Part shown: positions 6,786 through 14,161 of the stretch, one piece after another
Numbering within the stretch: position 1 is the stretch's first letter
Layout: each line of letters opens with the position of its first letter
NCBI GenBank assembly: GCA_002404895.1
Contig: DHKO01000046.1
Coordinates: 1 to 64,000, forward strand
Source: Treponema sp. UBA4692
GTDB lineage: Bacteria > Spirochaetota > Spirochaetia > Treponematales > Treponemataceae
Direction of reading: 5' to 3'
Length of the DNA: 64,000 nt
Notes under the pieces: generated by a model
Seen by the model: only the letters and a program-made list of their open reading frames with translations
Told to the model about the DNA's origin: nothing
The model's database searches: none
Position numbers and translations under genes: made by a program

Positions 6786-9059
6786 CTATCGCCCGAACTT
6801 CTTCAAAGCGTTTGAAACCGCGTCTGTCGCTTTTTCAGTCGCCTTGCTTTTTACAGCTTCCTTTTGCTTTTCAGCAAGCTCGGAAAGTTTTGCGTTCAAA
6901 GCCTTTTTCATGTCGTCAATGCTGCTGACCTGAGTGTTCAAGTCAGTTGAAATTCCTGTGAATTCTGACAACTTTGCAAGGGCGTCTTCTGAATATCCGC
7001 TTGTCTTCTCAGCGATTTTGCTTTGAATTTCAGCTTTCACATCAGAGCCGACGCTTTGCGCAACTGAGCTTAACGCCTTTGAGAAAACGTCCGTGTAATT
7101 TCCTGAAAGAGACAAGTCAACGCCGGATTTCTCAGAAAAATCGATTTTGTAGCCGAGAGCAAGATTTTTCACAGAGCCGAGAGCCTGCTGATAATACTTG
7201 TCGATTTTCTCATTTCCAAAACCATCAGAAGAAAGAGCAACAGGATTCATGCTGACGTTTCCGCTAGCAGAAAATCCGTCAGCGTCCGCGCTTCCTTTCA
7301 AAGTAAGCTTTGTCGTTCCTGAAATTGACGGAATTCCTGAATTCGCCGCGATTTTTGCGCCGTCAATATTAGAATTGAAGCCGCTTCCAGAATATCCGAC
7401 CGTAATCAGAGAATTTGAAGTGTTAGAGCGGGCATCAAACACAACTTCCGCATCATGCACAACTCCTTTCGCAGTAAAATCAGCGTTTCCAGTCAAAGGT
7501 TTTCCAATCAAATCCTGATTTGAGGAAATATTCTTGAAATTTCCCTTAAAATTCGTTCCAGTCGCCTCGACGAGCTTGACCCAGACCGCAGGCTTTTCAG
7601 AGCCGTACCAGAAAGTAGTTCCGGCCAATCTTCCAGTCTTTCCTTTTGCAGATGATGAAGATTTCTTCGCTTTTTTCTCAGTTTTCGTCGCAGAAGAGGA
7701 ATTATTCTTCATTTTTAAAGCGTAATCGATTCCCTGCTTTAGATAAGGATAATATTTTCCAAGCATATCGTATCCAACCGTGTCCAAAGCTGAAGTCAAA
7801 ATCGAGCCGACATTTTTCACAGTGTCAACAATATTTTCAGCGAGAGCCTTGTCAGACGCAATCGCTTCATTAAGATTTTTTGTCGCGTTCTCGAGAGTTT
7901 TTCTGTCAGTTTCAATGTCATTTTTCAAGGAAGAAGCCGTTTTTGAAAGCGTGTCGATTTCTGAAAGAGCTGTCTGAATTTCCTTGATTTTTGCCGCAGC
8001 CTCAACAGGCGACATCTTGCTGATGTTCAAATTCTGGAACGACTTGACCTTTTCAGAAACATCTTTCGCGGAATTTTTTATCTCTTCAGGCTTTTTCTTC
8101 CATTTTTCGACAAGAGCCTGAGACTCGTTTTTAAGCTGCTCCGCCGCATCCTTTGTTTTAAGCTGTGACTCGATATTTTTCCAGATTTCATCAGGATTTG
8201 AGCCGCCGAGAATCGCTTCAATCTGAGACTTCACATCAGAAACAGCGTTTTCAGACTTTGACTTTACACTTTTCATAAAAGAAGAATCTTCCGAAGCCTT
8301 TTTCTCGATTTTTTTCGCTTTCGCAGGAAGCAGGCACGAGCCTTCTTTTGAAGTTCTCTCGCGTCCGAATTCCATATTTGTTACAGAAACAACATCCGAG
8401 ACGAATTTTCCCCGGAGCGCGCTCGCCAAGTCAACATTCAGCTTGATGTCAGCGTCAAAAAGATTTTTCATTCCGTCTTGAGAATTTCTGTTTCCGATTG
8501 AAAGACCTTTTATGTCGATTGAAATTCCCAAAAGTTTGATGTCAACGGATTTCACAGAAGTTTTCGCGCCGAAAACGCCCTCGCAGCCAGAAACAATCAC
8601 TTTTTTCGCGACAGGATTCTTGAAGACTCCGACAACGACAACGAGAAGCGCGATAAATCCAGCGACAGCCGCAAGCGGAACAAGCTTTATTCTGCCTTTG
8701 TTGCGCTTTATCGACTTTGCAATCTCCTTGAAATGCTTGATTTCAGCCTTTGTGTATTCAAGCGACAAATTCGCCTTGAGCTTCTCTTTTTTCCCTTTTT
8801 GGACTTTTTCCGTAAAAAGCGACTTCACGAGATTCTTGTCAGACTCGACGTAGAGCTTTTTCAAAAGTTTCTTCTCGATTTCTTTTTCCGTGTAGGATTT
8901 TTTCAAGAGAGACGGAAGTTTTTTTGCAGGGATTTTTTTTGCCGGCTTCTGTTTTTTTGCCTTTTTCGCCTTTGCAGGCTTTGCCTGATTTATCTTTTTT
9001 TCCTGATTTTCCAAATTTCCAGATTTTTTTTCAGTATTTATGATTTCATTCTTTTTCAT
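6786..9059 (-). CDS. TIGR03545-type AsmA-like envelope protein
   Basis: I recognise this as the larger member of the conserved TIGR03545/TIGR03546 pair, whose function is unknown. The first ~130 residues are very rich in lysine and alanine and are predicted cytosolic. One membrane segment (LVPLAAVAGFIALLVVVVG) is near residues 130-150. A large periplasmic part follows, with an AsmA-like start, a long coiled-coil middle (about 270-420) and a beta-rich end. The start is secured by GGGAGGA inside the end of the upstream gene, and the gap between the genes is 2 nt, so they are translationally coupled. A role in envelope lipid or protein transport is inferred from the AsmA-like architecture only. 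Confidence 0.8.
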   Translation of the reverse strand: MKKNEIINTEKKSGNLENQEKKINQAKPAKAKKAKKQKPAKKIPAKKLPSLLKKSYTEKEIEKKLLKKLYVESDKNLVKSLFTEKVQKGKKEKLKANLSLEYTKAEIKHFKEIAKSIKRNKGRIKLVPLAAVAGFIALLVVVVGVFKNPVAKKVIVSGCEGVFGAKTSVKSVDIKLLGISIDIKGLSIGNRNSQDGMKNLFDADIKLNVDLASALRGKFVSDVVSVTNMEFGRERTSKEGSCLLPAKAKKIEKKASEDSSFMKSVKSKSENAVSDVKSQIEAILGGSNPDEIWKNIESQLKTKDAAEQLKNESQALVEKWKKKPEEIKNSAKDVSEKVKSFQNLNISKMSPVEAAAKIKEIQTALSEIDTLSKTASSLKNDIETDRKTLENATKNLNEAIASDKALAENIVDTVKNVGSILTSALDTVGYDMLGKYYPYLKQGIDYALKMKNNSSSATKTEKKAKKSSSSAKGKTGRLAGTTFWYGSEKPAVWVKLVEATGTNFKGNFKNISSNQDLIGKPLTGNADFTAKGVVHDAEVVFDARSNTSNSLITVGYSGSGFNSNIDGAKIAANSGIPSISGTTKLTLKGSADADGFSASGNVSMNPVALSSDGFGNEKIDKYYQQALGSVKNLALGYKIDFSEKSGVDLSLSGNYTDVFSKALSSVAQSVGSDVKAEIQSKIAEKTSGYSEDALAKLSEFTGISTDLNTQVSSIDDMKKALNAKLSELAEKQKEAVKSKATEKATDAVSNALKKFGR

Positions 9060-9061
9060 GA

Positions 9062-9574
9062 TTAGTTTCCTCCCGCCAATGAAATGATTTTTTCGATAAG
9101 AGGAAGCTTATAAATTGCCTTGAAAACTCTTGAATTCATTAGAATCGGAGTGAGCCATTTTCGCCACGAGAACACAAAGAATCTTCCAAGAAAATAGAAC
9201 GGAATGTAAAGAACGATTCCGAAAGCGAGCGCGCCCATCACAACGGAATTGTTGAATTTTGTGAAAGCGACAAACGGAATTTCAAGAAGCGAGGCGAAAA
9301 AGCCTCTCAAGGACTCAATTGTGAGAATCTGATAGCCGAGCGTGTCAAAAAGCGGGTCAAGGCCGACCGCAAGGGCAGAGCCTAAAAGCGTCATCAGAAG
9401 ATACATCGGCTTATTGATTCTGACAAAAAGGAAAAACACAAAAATCAGATACCAAAGAAGATTGTTTTTTGGAAGAAAACCGAGCAGCAGTCCGCATGAA
9501 AACGCGTGCGCAATCTCTCCGGGATTCACATTGGCATTCAGCGCCTTAAAAAGTTTTAGAATTTTGCTTAACAT
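9062..9574 (-). CDS. TIGR03546-type small membrane protein (DUF2062-like)
   Basis: This 170-residue integral membrane protein is the usual partner of TIGR03545. The N-terminal NVNPGEIAHAFSCGLLLGFLP is followed by three or four hydrophobic segments (LLWYLIFVFFLFV, MYLLMTLLGSALAVG, VVMGALAFGIVLYIPFYFLG). DUF2062-like proteins share this opening. The ATG at 9574 has no Shine-Dalgarno site, but TACAAT ends 7 nt before it, so the mRNA is probably leaderless. A longer open frame upstream crosses the promoter region and the neuB start and is rejected. Function unknown. Confidence 0.82.
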   Translation of the reverse strand: MLSKILKLFKALNANVNPGEIAHAFSCGLLLGFLPKNNLLWYLIFVFFLFVRINKPMYLLMTLLGSALAVGLDPLFDTLGYQILTIESLRGFFASLLEIPFVAFTKFNNSVVMGALAFGIVLYIPFYFLGRFFVFSWRKWLTPILMNSRVFKAIYKLPLIEKIISLAGGN

Positions 9575-9581
9575 ATCTCTA

Positions 9582-9611
9582 ATTGTAACACAAGAAAAAC
9601 TAAGATAAAAT
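9582..9611. promoter_or_regulatory. Overlapping divergent promoters (TIGR03546 / neuB-like)
   Basis: Minus strand: TACAAT (9587-9582) lies 7 nt before the 9574 start. Plus strand: TTGTAA (9583-9588), a 17-nt spacer and TAAAAT (9606-9611) point to the neuB-like gene. The plus -35 and minus -10 occupy the same bases, so the two genes probably compete for RNA polymerase. Confidence 0.55.
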
Positions 9612-9670
9612 ATCGTTTCAATAATCCTTTTGAAAAATCTTCTTGAATCTAAAAACAGCGGAAAGAAAAA

Positions 9671-10771
9671 ATGGAAATTGTTGCAGAAATCGGAACGAGC
9701 CACGGCGGAAACATTGAAAAAGCGAAAAAACTTATAGACACAGCGGTTGAGGCCGGAGCCGACTTTGTGAAATTCCAGTGGGTTTATGCGGACGAGATTC
9801 TCCACCCGGAAACAGGATTCGTGAATCTTCCAGGCGGAAAAACGCGGCTTTACGACAGGTTCAAGGCCCTTGAAATGCCGAAATCTTTCTATAAAGACTG
9901 TTTGGACTACACGCATGGAAAAGGCGCGAAATTTATGTGCTCGCCGTTCGGACTAAAAAGCCTTGAAGAGCTTCTTGAGCTGAATCCTGACGCTGTGAAA
10001 ATTGCCTCGCCAGAACTTAACCACATTCCGCTTTTGAAGTCTCTCGCTGACTCCAGAAAGTCAAAAATGATTCCTGCGGTGATTTCATCTGGAGTCTCGA
10101 AGCTGAAAGACATTGAGCGCGCGCTTGAAATCTTGGGAACGGAAAATCTCACGCTTCTTCACTGCATAACTTTCTATCCTGCGCCTGAAGATGAATACAA
10201 TCTTCGTCTGATTCCGAATCTTTCAAAAATTTTCGGAGTTGAAGCCGGCGTTTCAGACCATTCCCTTGACCCGGTTCTCGTTCCGTCGCTTTCGTGCGCA
10301 GTCGGCGGAAAAATGATTGAAAAGCACATAACTTTGAGCAAAAAGACAGACGGCCTTGACGACCCGGTCGCGCTTGAAGGAGAGCAGTTCGCATTTATGA
10401 CGCATTGCGTTCGCCAGTGCGAAGCCGTTTTCCGGCAGTATGGAAAAGACGCGGAAAATTACATTATAAGCCAGCTAAAAACCGAAGGCGGATTTGGCGG
10501 GCGAGTTGAAAAATGCCTCGGAGATGGAATAAAAAAACTTGCCCCGGCCGAAAAAGAAAATTACGGGCGAACAAACCGAAGCCTGCACTTTCTGCATGAT
10601 ATGAAAGCAGGAGAAACTGTAGAAAATAGCGACATTGGAGTTTTAAGAACCGAGAAAATTTTGACACCAGGAATTCATCCAGACTTTTTAGACGAGATAA
10701 TCGGCGCAAAACTTGAAAAAAACGCAAAATCAGGAGAAGGCGTAACTTTTTCACATTTTATGAAGCGATAA
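9671..10771 (+). CDS. NeuB-family nonulosonate (sialic/legionaminic/pseudaminic acid) synthase-like protein
   Basis: The family condenses phosphoenolpyruvate with an N-acetylated hexosamine to make nine-carbon acidic sugars. A TIM-barrel NeuB domain begins EIGTSHGGN, with FVKFQ near residue 35. The metal-site blocks GVSDHS and IEKHITLS are kept. After the latter, the usual DH pair reads DD in GLDDPVALE. A C-terminal SAF/antifreeze-like domain covers about 300-366. No cytidylyltransferase (neuA) or epimerase (neuC) gene is nearby, so the product is open; flagellin glycan synthesis is one possibility. The start is ATG 9671 after GGAAAG. Confidence 0.85.
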   Translation: MEIVAEIGTSHGGNIEKAKKLIDTAVEAGADFVKFQWVYADEILHPETGFVNLPGGKTRLYDRFKALEMPKSFYKDCLDYTHGKGAKFMCSPFGLKSLEELLELNPDAVKIASPELNHIPLLKSLADSRKSKMIPAVISSGVSKLKDIERALEILGTENLTLLHCITFYPAPEDEYNLRLIPNLSKIFGVEAGVSDHSLDPVLVPSLSCAVGGKMIEKHITLSKKTDGLDDPVALEGEQFAFMTHCVRQCEAVFRQYGKDAENYIISQLKTEGGFGGRVEKCLGDGIKKLAPAEKENYGRTNRSLHFLHDMKAGETVENSDIGVLRTEKILTPGIHPDFLDEIIGAKLEKNAKSGEGVTFSHFMKR

Positions 10772-10971
10772 AAATCAGGCGGATTAAGCGGCGGCTGAGC
10801 CTGAAAACAAGCCAGAACGCAAAAACAAAGCCCCGAAGATGATTTAGATTGCAGACATTTTGACGAAGCAAAAAAGCAAAAACTCGCGGTGCTGTGTTTG
10901 AAAAAAAATTGCAGTGTTTTTAGCTTTCAAAGCAAAAAAAATTGCAGACGCGAAATTTATCAGACAGCTCT

Positions 10972-11796
10972 CTAAATTCCTGAGCGCAGAATGTAAAGCG
11001 CGGCTTTTCTAAGTCCTTGAAGCGTAAATTCCTTGTCCACATGCTCAAAGCAGTCAACAATCGGCTGAAGAACGCTGTTAAGACCGCCGGTCGCCGCAAC
11101 GTGAATATCTTCTTTTTTGCAGCCGCTCCGCTTCACAAGGTCGTTTTTTATGCGCTCAATCATATATTCAACGAGACCTTTATATCCGAGAACAACCCCG
11201 GACTGAATACATTCCACAGTCGTCTGGCCGAGGCTTGAAGCAGGCGCGACAAGCGGAACCTCAGGAAGCTGCGCCGTGGCAGAAGCAAGAGACTTTATCG
11301 CAGTTCCAAGCCCCGGAGCAATCGAGCCGCCCGCAATCTCTCCGTTCTGGTCGATTACTGTAAAAGTGAGAGCCGTTCCAAAGTCAACAACAACCGCAGG
11401 AGAATTAAAACGGCACCAAGCCTCAGTCGCATTGCACATCAAGTCAGCTCCAACCTCGCGCGTAGTTCCAAGCGGAATTTTCACAGGCAAGGCAGGATAG
11501 GAATTTTTCTCAAGGACAACAGGCTTTCTTCCAGTCAAATGCTGCACAACGCGGATAAAAGGCCCGGTCAAAGACGGAACAACAGAGCTTACAACGGAAA
11601 GAGTTATCTCCGAAGTCTCGAGCCTGTCCATCTGAAAAAGCGAGACTAGAAAAGTGTAATACTCGTCGGAAGTTCTCCTTGAATCTGTGCTGATTCTCCA
11701 TTGCCGCAAAATTTTCGGATTTTTTTCGATTTTGCGCTCTTCCTCAAAAACAGCTGCAACAACGTTTGTGTTTCCAATATCAATAGCAAGGAGCAT
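10972..11796 (-). CDS. coaX: type III pantothenate kinase
   Basis: CoaX phosphorylates pantothenate in the first step of coenzyme A synthesis. It needs a monovalent cation and is not feedback-inhibited by CoA. N-terminal LLAIDIGNTN is the phosphate-binding loop of the ASKHA fold. Later motifs are GADLMCNA, VDFGTALTFTVID and GGSIAPGLG. The start at 11796 is chosen for GGGA 9 nt upstream; a TTG two codons earlier is too close to it. At 274 residues it is slightly longer than the usual ~255. It is divergent from hisS across a 47-bp gap with a shared promoter core. Confidence 0.94.
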   Translation of the reverse strand: MLLAIDIGNTNVVAAVFEEERKIEKNPKILRQWRISTDSRRTSDEYYTFLVSLFQMDRLETSEITLSVVSSVVPSLTGPFIRVVQHLTGRKPVVLEKNSYPALPVKIPLGTTREVGADLMCNATEAWCRFNSPAVVVDFGTALTFTVIDQNGEIAGGSIAPGLGTAIKSLASATAQLPEVPLVAPASSLGQTTVECIQSGVVLGYKGLVEYMIERIKNDLVKRSGCKKEDIHVAATGGLNSVLQPIVDCFEHVDKEFTLQGLRKAALYILRSGI

Positions 11797-11808
11797 TTTC
11801 AAGTCCCG

Positions 11809-11861
11809 TTGTAGAATAAAAAGATTTCAAGTATTATAAAGCTATGGCAGACTTAATTCAA
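11809..11861. promoter_or_regulatory. Bidirectional coaX/hisS promoter with shared -10
   Basis: Plus strand: TTGTAG (11809-11814), 17 nt, TATTAT (11832-11837), 6 nt to the hisS ATG. Minus strand: TTGAAT (11861-11856), 17 nt, TATAAT (11838-11833), giving a coaX leader of about 30 nt. The two -10 boxes overlap on five bases. Confidence 0.6.
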
Positions 11862-13151
11862 CCGAGAGTCCTTAAAGGATTCAGGGATATTTTACCGGAC
11901 GCAGAAATAATGCGTTCTGACTTGCAGGAAAAAATCACAAAAGTATACCGTTCATATGGATTCGTGCCGATTGACACGCCGGTTCTTGAATATTCAGAAA
12001 TCCTGCTCAGAAAATCAAACGGAGAGACAGAAAAACAGGTTTTCCGCTTTCTTGACAACGGAAAACGAGATGTCGCGCTCCGCTTCGACCTTACAGTTCC
12101 TTTCGCGCGATTCACAGCAGAGCATGAAAGCGAGCTTTATTTTCCATTTAAACGCTACCACATCGCAAAAGTTTGGCGCGGAGAAAAGCCTCAGGCGGGC
12201 CGCTACCGCGAATTTGTCCAGTGCGACATTGACACAGTAGGCTCGGACTCGGCAGCCGCTGACTTTGAAATCTTGAGCATAATGAAGGCGGCTCTTCACG
12301 AGATTGGAGTCGATAAAATCAAAATTCACGTGAACCACCGCGGAATTTTCAACCGTTTCCTTAAAAAAATCGGCGCGGAAGAAAAATCGGAAGATATTTT
12401 GCGCTCTGTTGACAAGCTTGCGAAAGTCGGAGAGGAAGAAGTCAAAAAAGAGCTTGTTGAATTCACAGGCTCACAAGAAAAAGCGAATGAAATTCTCAAA
12501 TATATTTCAGGCGCAGGCGATTTTGACTCAACGTTAAAAATGCTTGAGGAACTGGCGGGCGGCGAAGGCGAAGACACAAAGCGCATGAGAGATATCCACG
12601 AGATGATGAAAGCGGCTGGAATCGAGTCGTCTTACGTCTTCGACCCTTCAATCACTCGCGGGCTTGACTATTACACTGGAGTTGTCTACGAGACATTCTT
12701 GGACGAGCTTCCGTCAATCGGCTCTGTATGCTCGGGCGGAAGATACGACAACCTTGCAGGACTTTACACAAAGACAAAGCTTCCAGGAGTCGGAGCCTCA
12801 ATCGGGCTTGACCGACTAATCGCAGGACTTGAGCAGCTTGGTCTCACAGCAAAAAAAGGAAGCTATCTTGATGCCGAAATCTACTGCATGGACAAAAATC
12901 TTTCGGTTTATTATCAGAAAGTCGCAAATGAGCTTAGAAATCTTGGCGTGAACGTTGAAGTTTTCCCTGACGCAAAAAATATGAAGCAGCAGTACGCCGT
13001 AACAGGCGCAAAGGGAATCAAATGGGGAATTTTGATTGGCTCGAACGAGGCGGACAAGAAAATCTTGACGCTGAAAAATCTTGCAACAAGAGAACAATTC
13101 CAGGACTTGACAGCTAAGGAAGCCGCAAAAAAGATTCTCGAAAGCAGATAA
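11844..13151 (+). CDS. hisS: histidyl-tRNA synthetase
   Basis: This class II aminoacyl-tRNA synthetase charges tRNA-His. Motif 1 is in the region after RVLKGFRDILP, and motif 2 is around VWRGEKPQAGRYREF. The histidine-specific signatures are GLDYYTGVVYE and SGGRYDNL, and a C-terminal anticodon-binding domain covers about 340-435. The length of 435 residues is normal. There is no Shine-Dalgarno sequence before the ATG. TATTAT ends 6 nt upstream, which predicts translation from a leaderless mRNA. Confidence 0.97.
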   Translation: MADLIQPRVLKGFRDILPDAEIMRSDLQEKITKVYRSYGFVPIDTPVLEYSEILLRKSNGETEKQVFRFLDNGKRDVALRFDLTVPFARFTAEHESELYFPFKRYHIAKVWRGEKPQAGRYREFVQCDIDTVGSDSAAADFEILSIMKAALHEIGVDKIKIHVNHRGIFNRFLKKIGAEEKSEDILRSVDKLAKVGEEEVKKELVEFTGSQEKANEILKYISGAGDFDSTLKMLEELAGGEGEDTKRMRDIHEMMKAAGIESSYVFDPSITRGLDYYTGVVYETFLDELPSIGSVCSGGRYDNLAGLYTKTKLPGVGASIGLDRLIAGLEQLGLTAKKGSYLDAEIYCMDKNLSVYYQKVANELRNLGVNVEVFPDAKNMKQQYAVTGAKGIKWGILIGSNEADKKILTLKNLATREQFQDLTAKEAAKKILESR

Positions 13152-13170
13152 AATTTCTAAAAATATTTTA

Positions 13171-13203
13171 AGGACAGAAGCCTAAAAATTCTGTCCTTTT
13201 TTT
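13171..13203 (+). terminator. Rho-independent terminator after hisS
   Basis: A perfect 9-bp stem (AGGACAGAA with TTCTGTCCT) has a 9-nt loop and is followed by seven T. Confidence 0.9.
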
Positions 13204-13211
13204 CCTGAATT

Positions 13212-13586
13212 TTATCTCAAAGATTTTTTTGCGTTCTGGGCTTTCAGCTTGTTTGAAAAGATTCTGACGGCAGAGCCTGGAATCCAGCCTTTTTCAAGAG
13301 CGTACCATTTTTCGGCGCGTTCTTTTTTATTGTCAATCTCAACTTTTATAGTGCAGTTTCCCAAAACCTCGTGAATCTCGCCCTTTCTAAACGAAGCGAC
13401 AGCCGAATTCTCATATCCAGCGCTTTCACGGCAGGCAACATACGGGTCGGTAATCAAAGCCCACTCGACGCGGGGCGAAAGCTCATCAACGGACATCGGC
13501 TCAAAGCTTATCTTTTCATCTCTTCCAAGACACGAAGAAAATAAAAATGGGAAAAAAACGGCAAAAAAGAAAAAAGATTTTCTCAT
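13212..13586 (-). CDS. small lipoprotein, possibly SH3-like
   Basis: A 124-residue protein with a lysine start, a phenylalanine-rich membrane segment and lipobox FLFSSC at about residues 15-20, so it should be lipid-anchored. The remainder (YVACRESAGYENSAVASFRKGEIHEV...) resembles a short bacterial SH3-like fold, but I cannot assign a family with certainty. ATG at 13586 overlaps the Nudix gene stop by 4 nt (ATGA), showing coupling. An upstream in-frame ATG would lengthen the overlap and put charged residues ahead of the signal. Confidence 0.75.
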   Translation of the reverse strand: MRKSFFFFAVFFPFLFSSCLGRDEKISFEPMSVDELSPRVEWALITDPYVACRESAGYENSAVASFRKGEIHEVLGNCTIKVEIDNKKERAEKWYALEKGWIPGSAVRIFSNKLKAQNAKKSLR

Positions 13587-13990
13587 TTTGCGGCAATCCA
13601 CTTTACTACGGCAGGATAAATCAGCATATCAGAATCGACAAAATCAAGGACAGGAATCTCGGCAGGAGCCGCCCACTTGTATTCGGTATGCTCGGTGAGC
13701 GTATATTTTTCAGCCATTCCGTCGTGCGGAACAAAAATCTCGTAGGCGTGAAGCGCGACCTGCTCTCCGTTGTGCATAAAAAAAGTCTCGCCGATTTTCT
13801 CGCCGACTTCCACTAAAACTCCAAATTCCTCGCTGAACTCGCGGACAACCGCCTCCTCATCGTTCTCGCCTTTCTCGACTTTTCCGCCGGGAAATTCCCA
13901 TTTTCCGCCCATCTGGCCGGTCGGATTTCTGTGGGCAATCAAAATTTTGCCGTCTTTGTAAGCGATACACGCAATCGAAGTCTTAGACAT
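13583..13990 (-). CDS. Nudix hydrolase, MutT-like
   Basis: This is a cytosolic nucleotide pyrophosphohydrolase, probably an 8-oxo-dGTP or general (d)NTP cleaner. The Nudix box G-x5-E-x7-REFSEEFG runs over about residues 36-58. The 135-residue size fits MutT. AAGGAAA precedes the ATG. It overlaps the downstream lipoprotein gene by 4 nt. Exact substrate cannot be read from sequence. Confidence 0.9.
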   Translation of the reverse strand: MSKTSIACIAYKDGKILIAHRNPTGQMGGKWEFPGGKVEKGENDEEAVVREFSEEFGVLVEVGEKIGETFFMHNGEQVALHAYEIFVPHDGMAEKYTLTEHTEYKWAAPAEIPVLDFVDSDMLIYPAVVKWIAAK

Positions 13991-14055
13991 AATTATTTTC
14001 CTTAAAAGAGATTGTTTTTAGGTTAGCACGTTTTTTTTTATGATTCAATTAGAAC

Positions 14056-14109
14056 AAAAAAAACGCCGCGGCCATCAAGATTTTTTATCAAGATGAACCG
14101 CAGCGTTTT
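14056..14109 (-). terminator. Rho-independent terminator after cstA
   Basis: On the minus strand AAAACGCTGCGG..CATC..GAT pairs with ATC..GATG..CCGCGGCGTTTT, followed by a T run. It is a long interrupted stem between cstA and the Nudix gene. Confidence 0.75.
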
Positions 14110-14161
14110 GTCATTTCTTTTCAGCCATTTTTAATATTTTCTTAATTTTGGCTGAGGATTT

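Noticed and set aside
9575..9916. Long 5' extension of the TIGR03546 gene
   Set aside because: It runs antisense over the start of the neuB-like gene and through both promoters; the conserved protein starts at MLSKILKL.
10772..10971. Possible small RNA or terminator between neuB and coaX
   Set aside because: Only scattered ATTGCAG copies and A/T runs are seen, with no stable stem followed by T.
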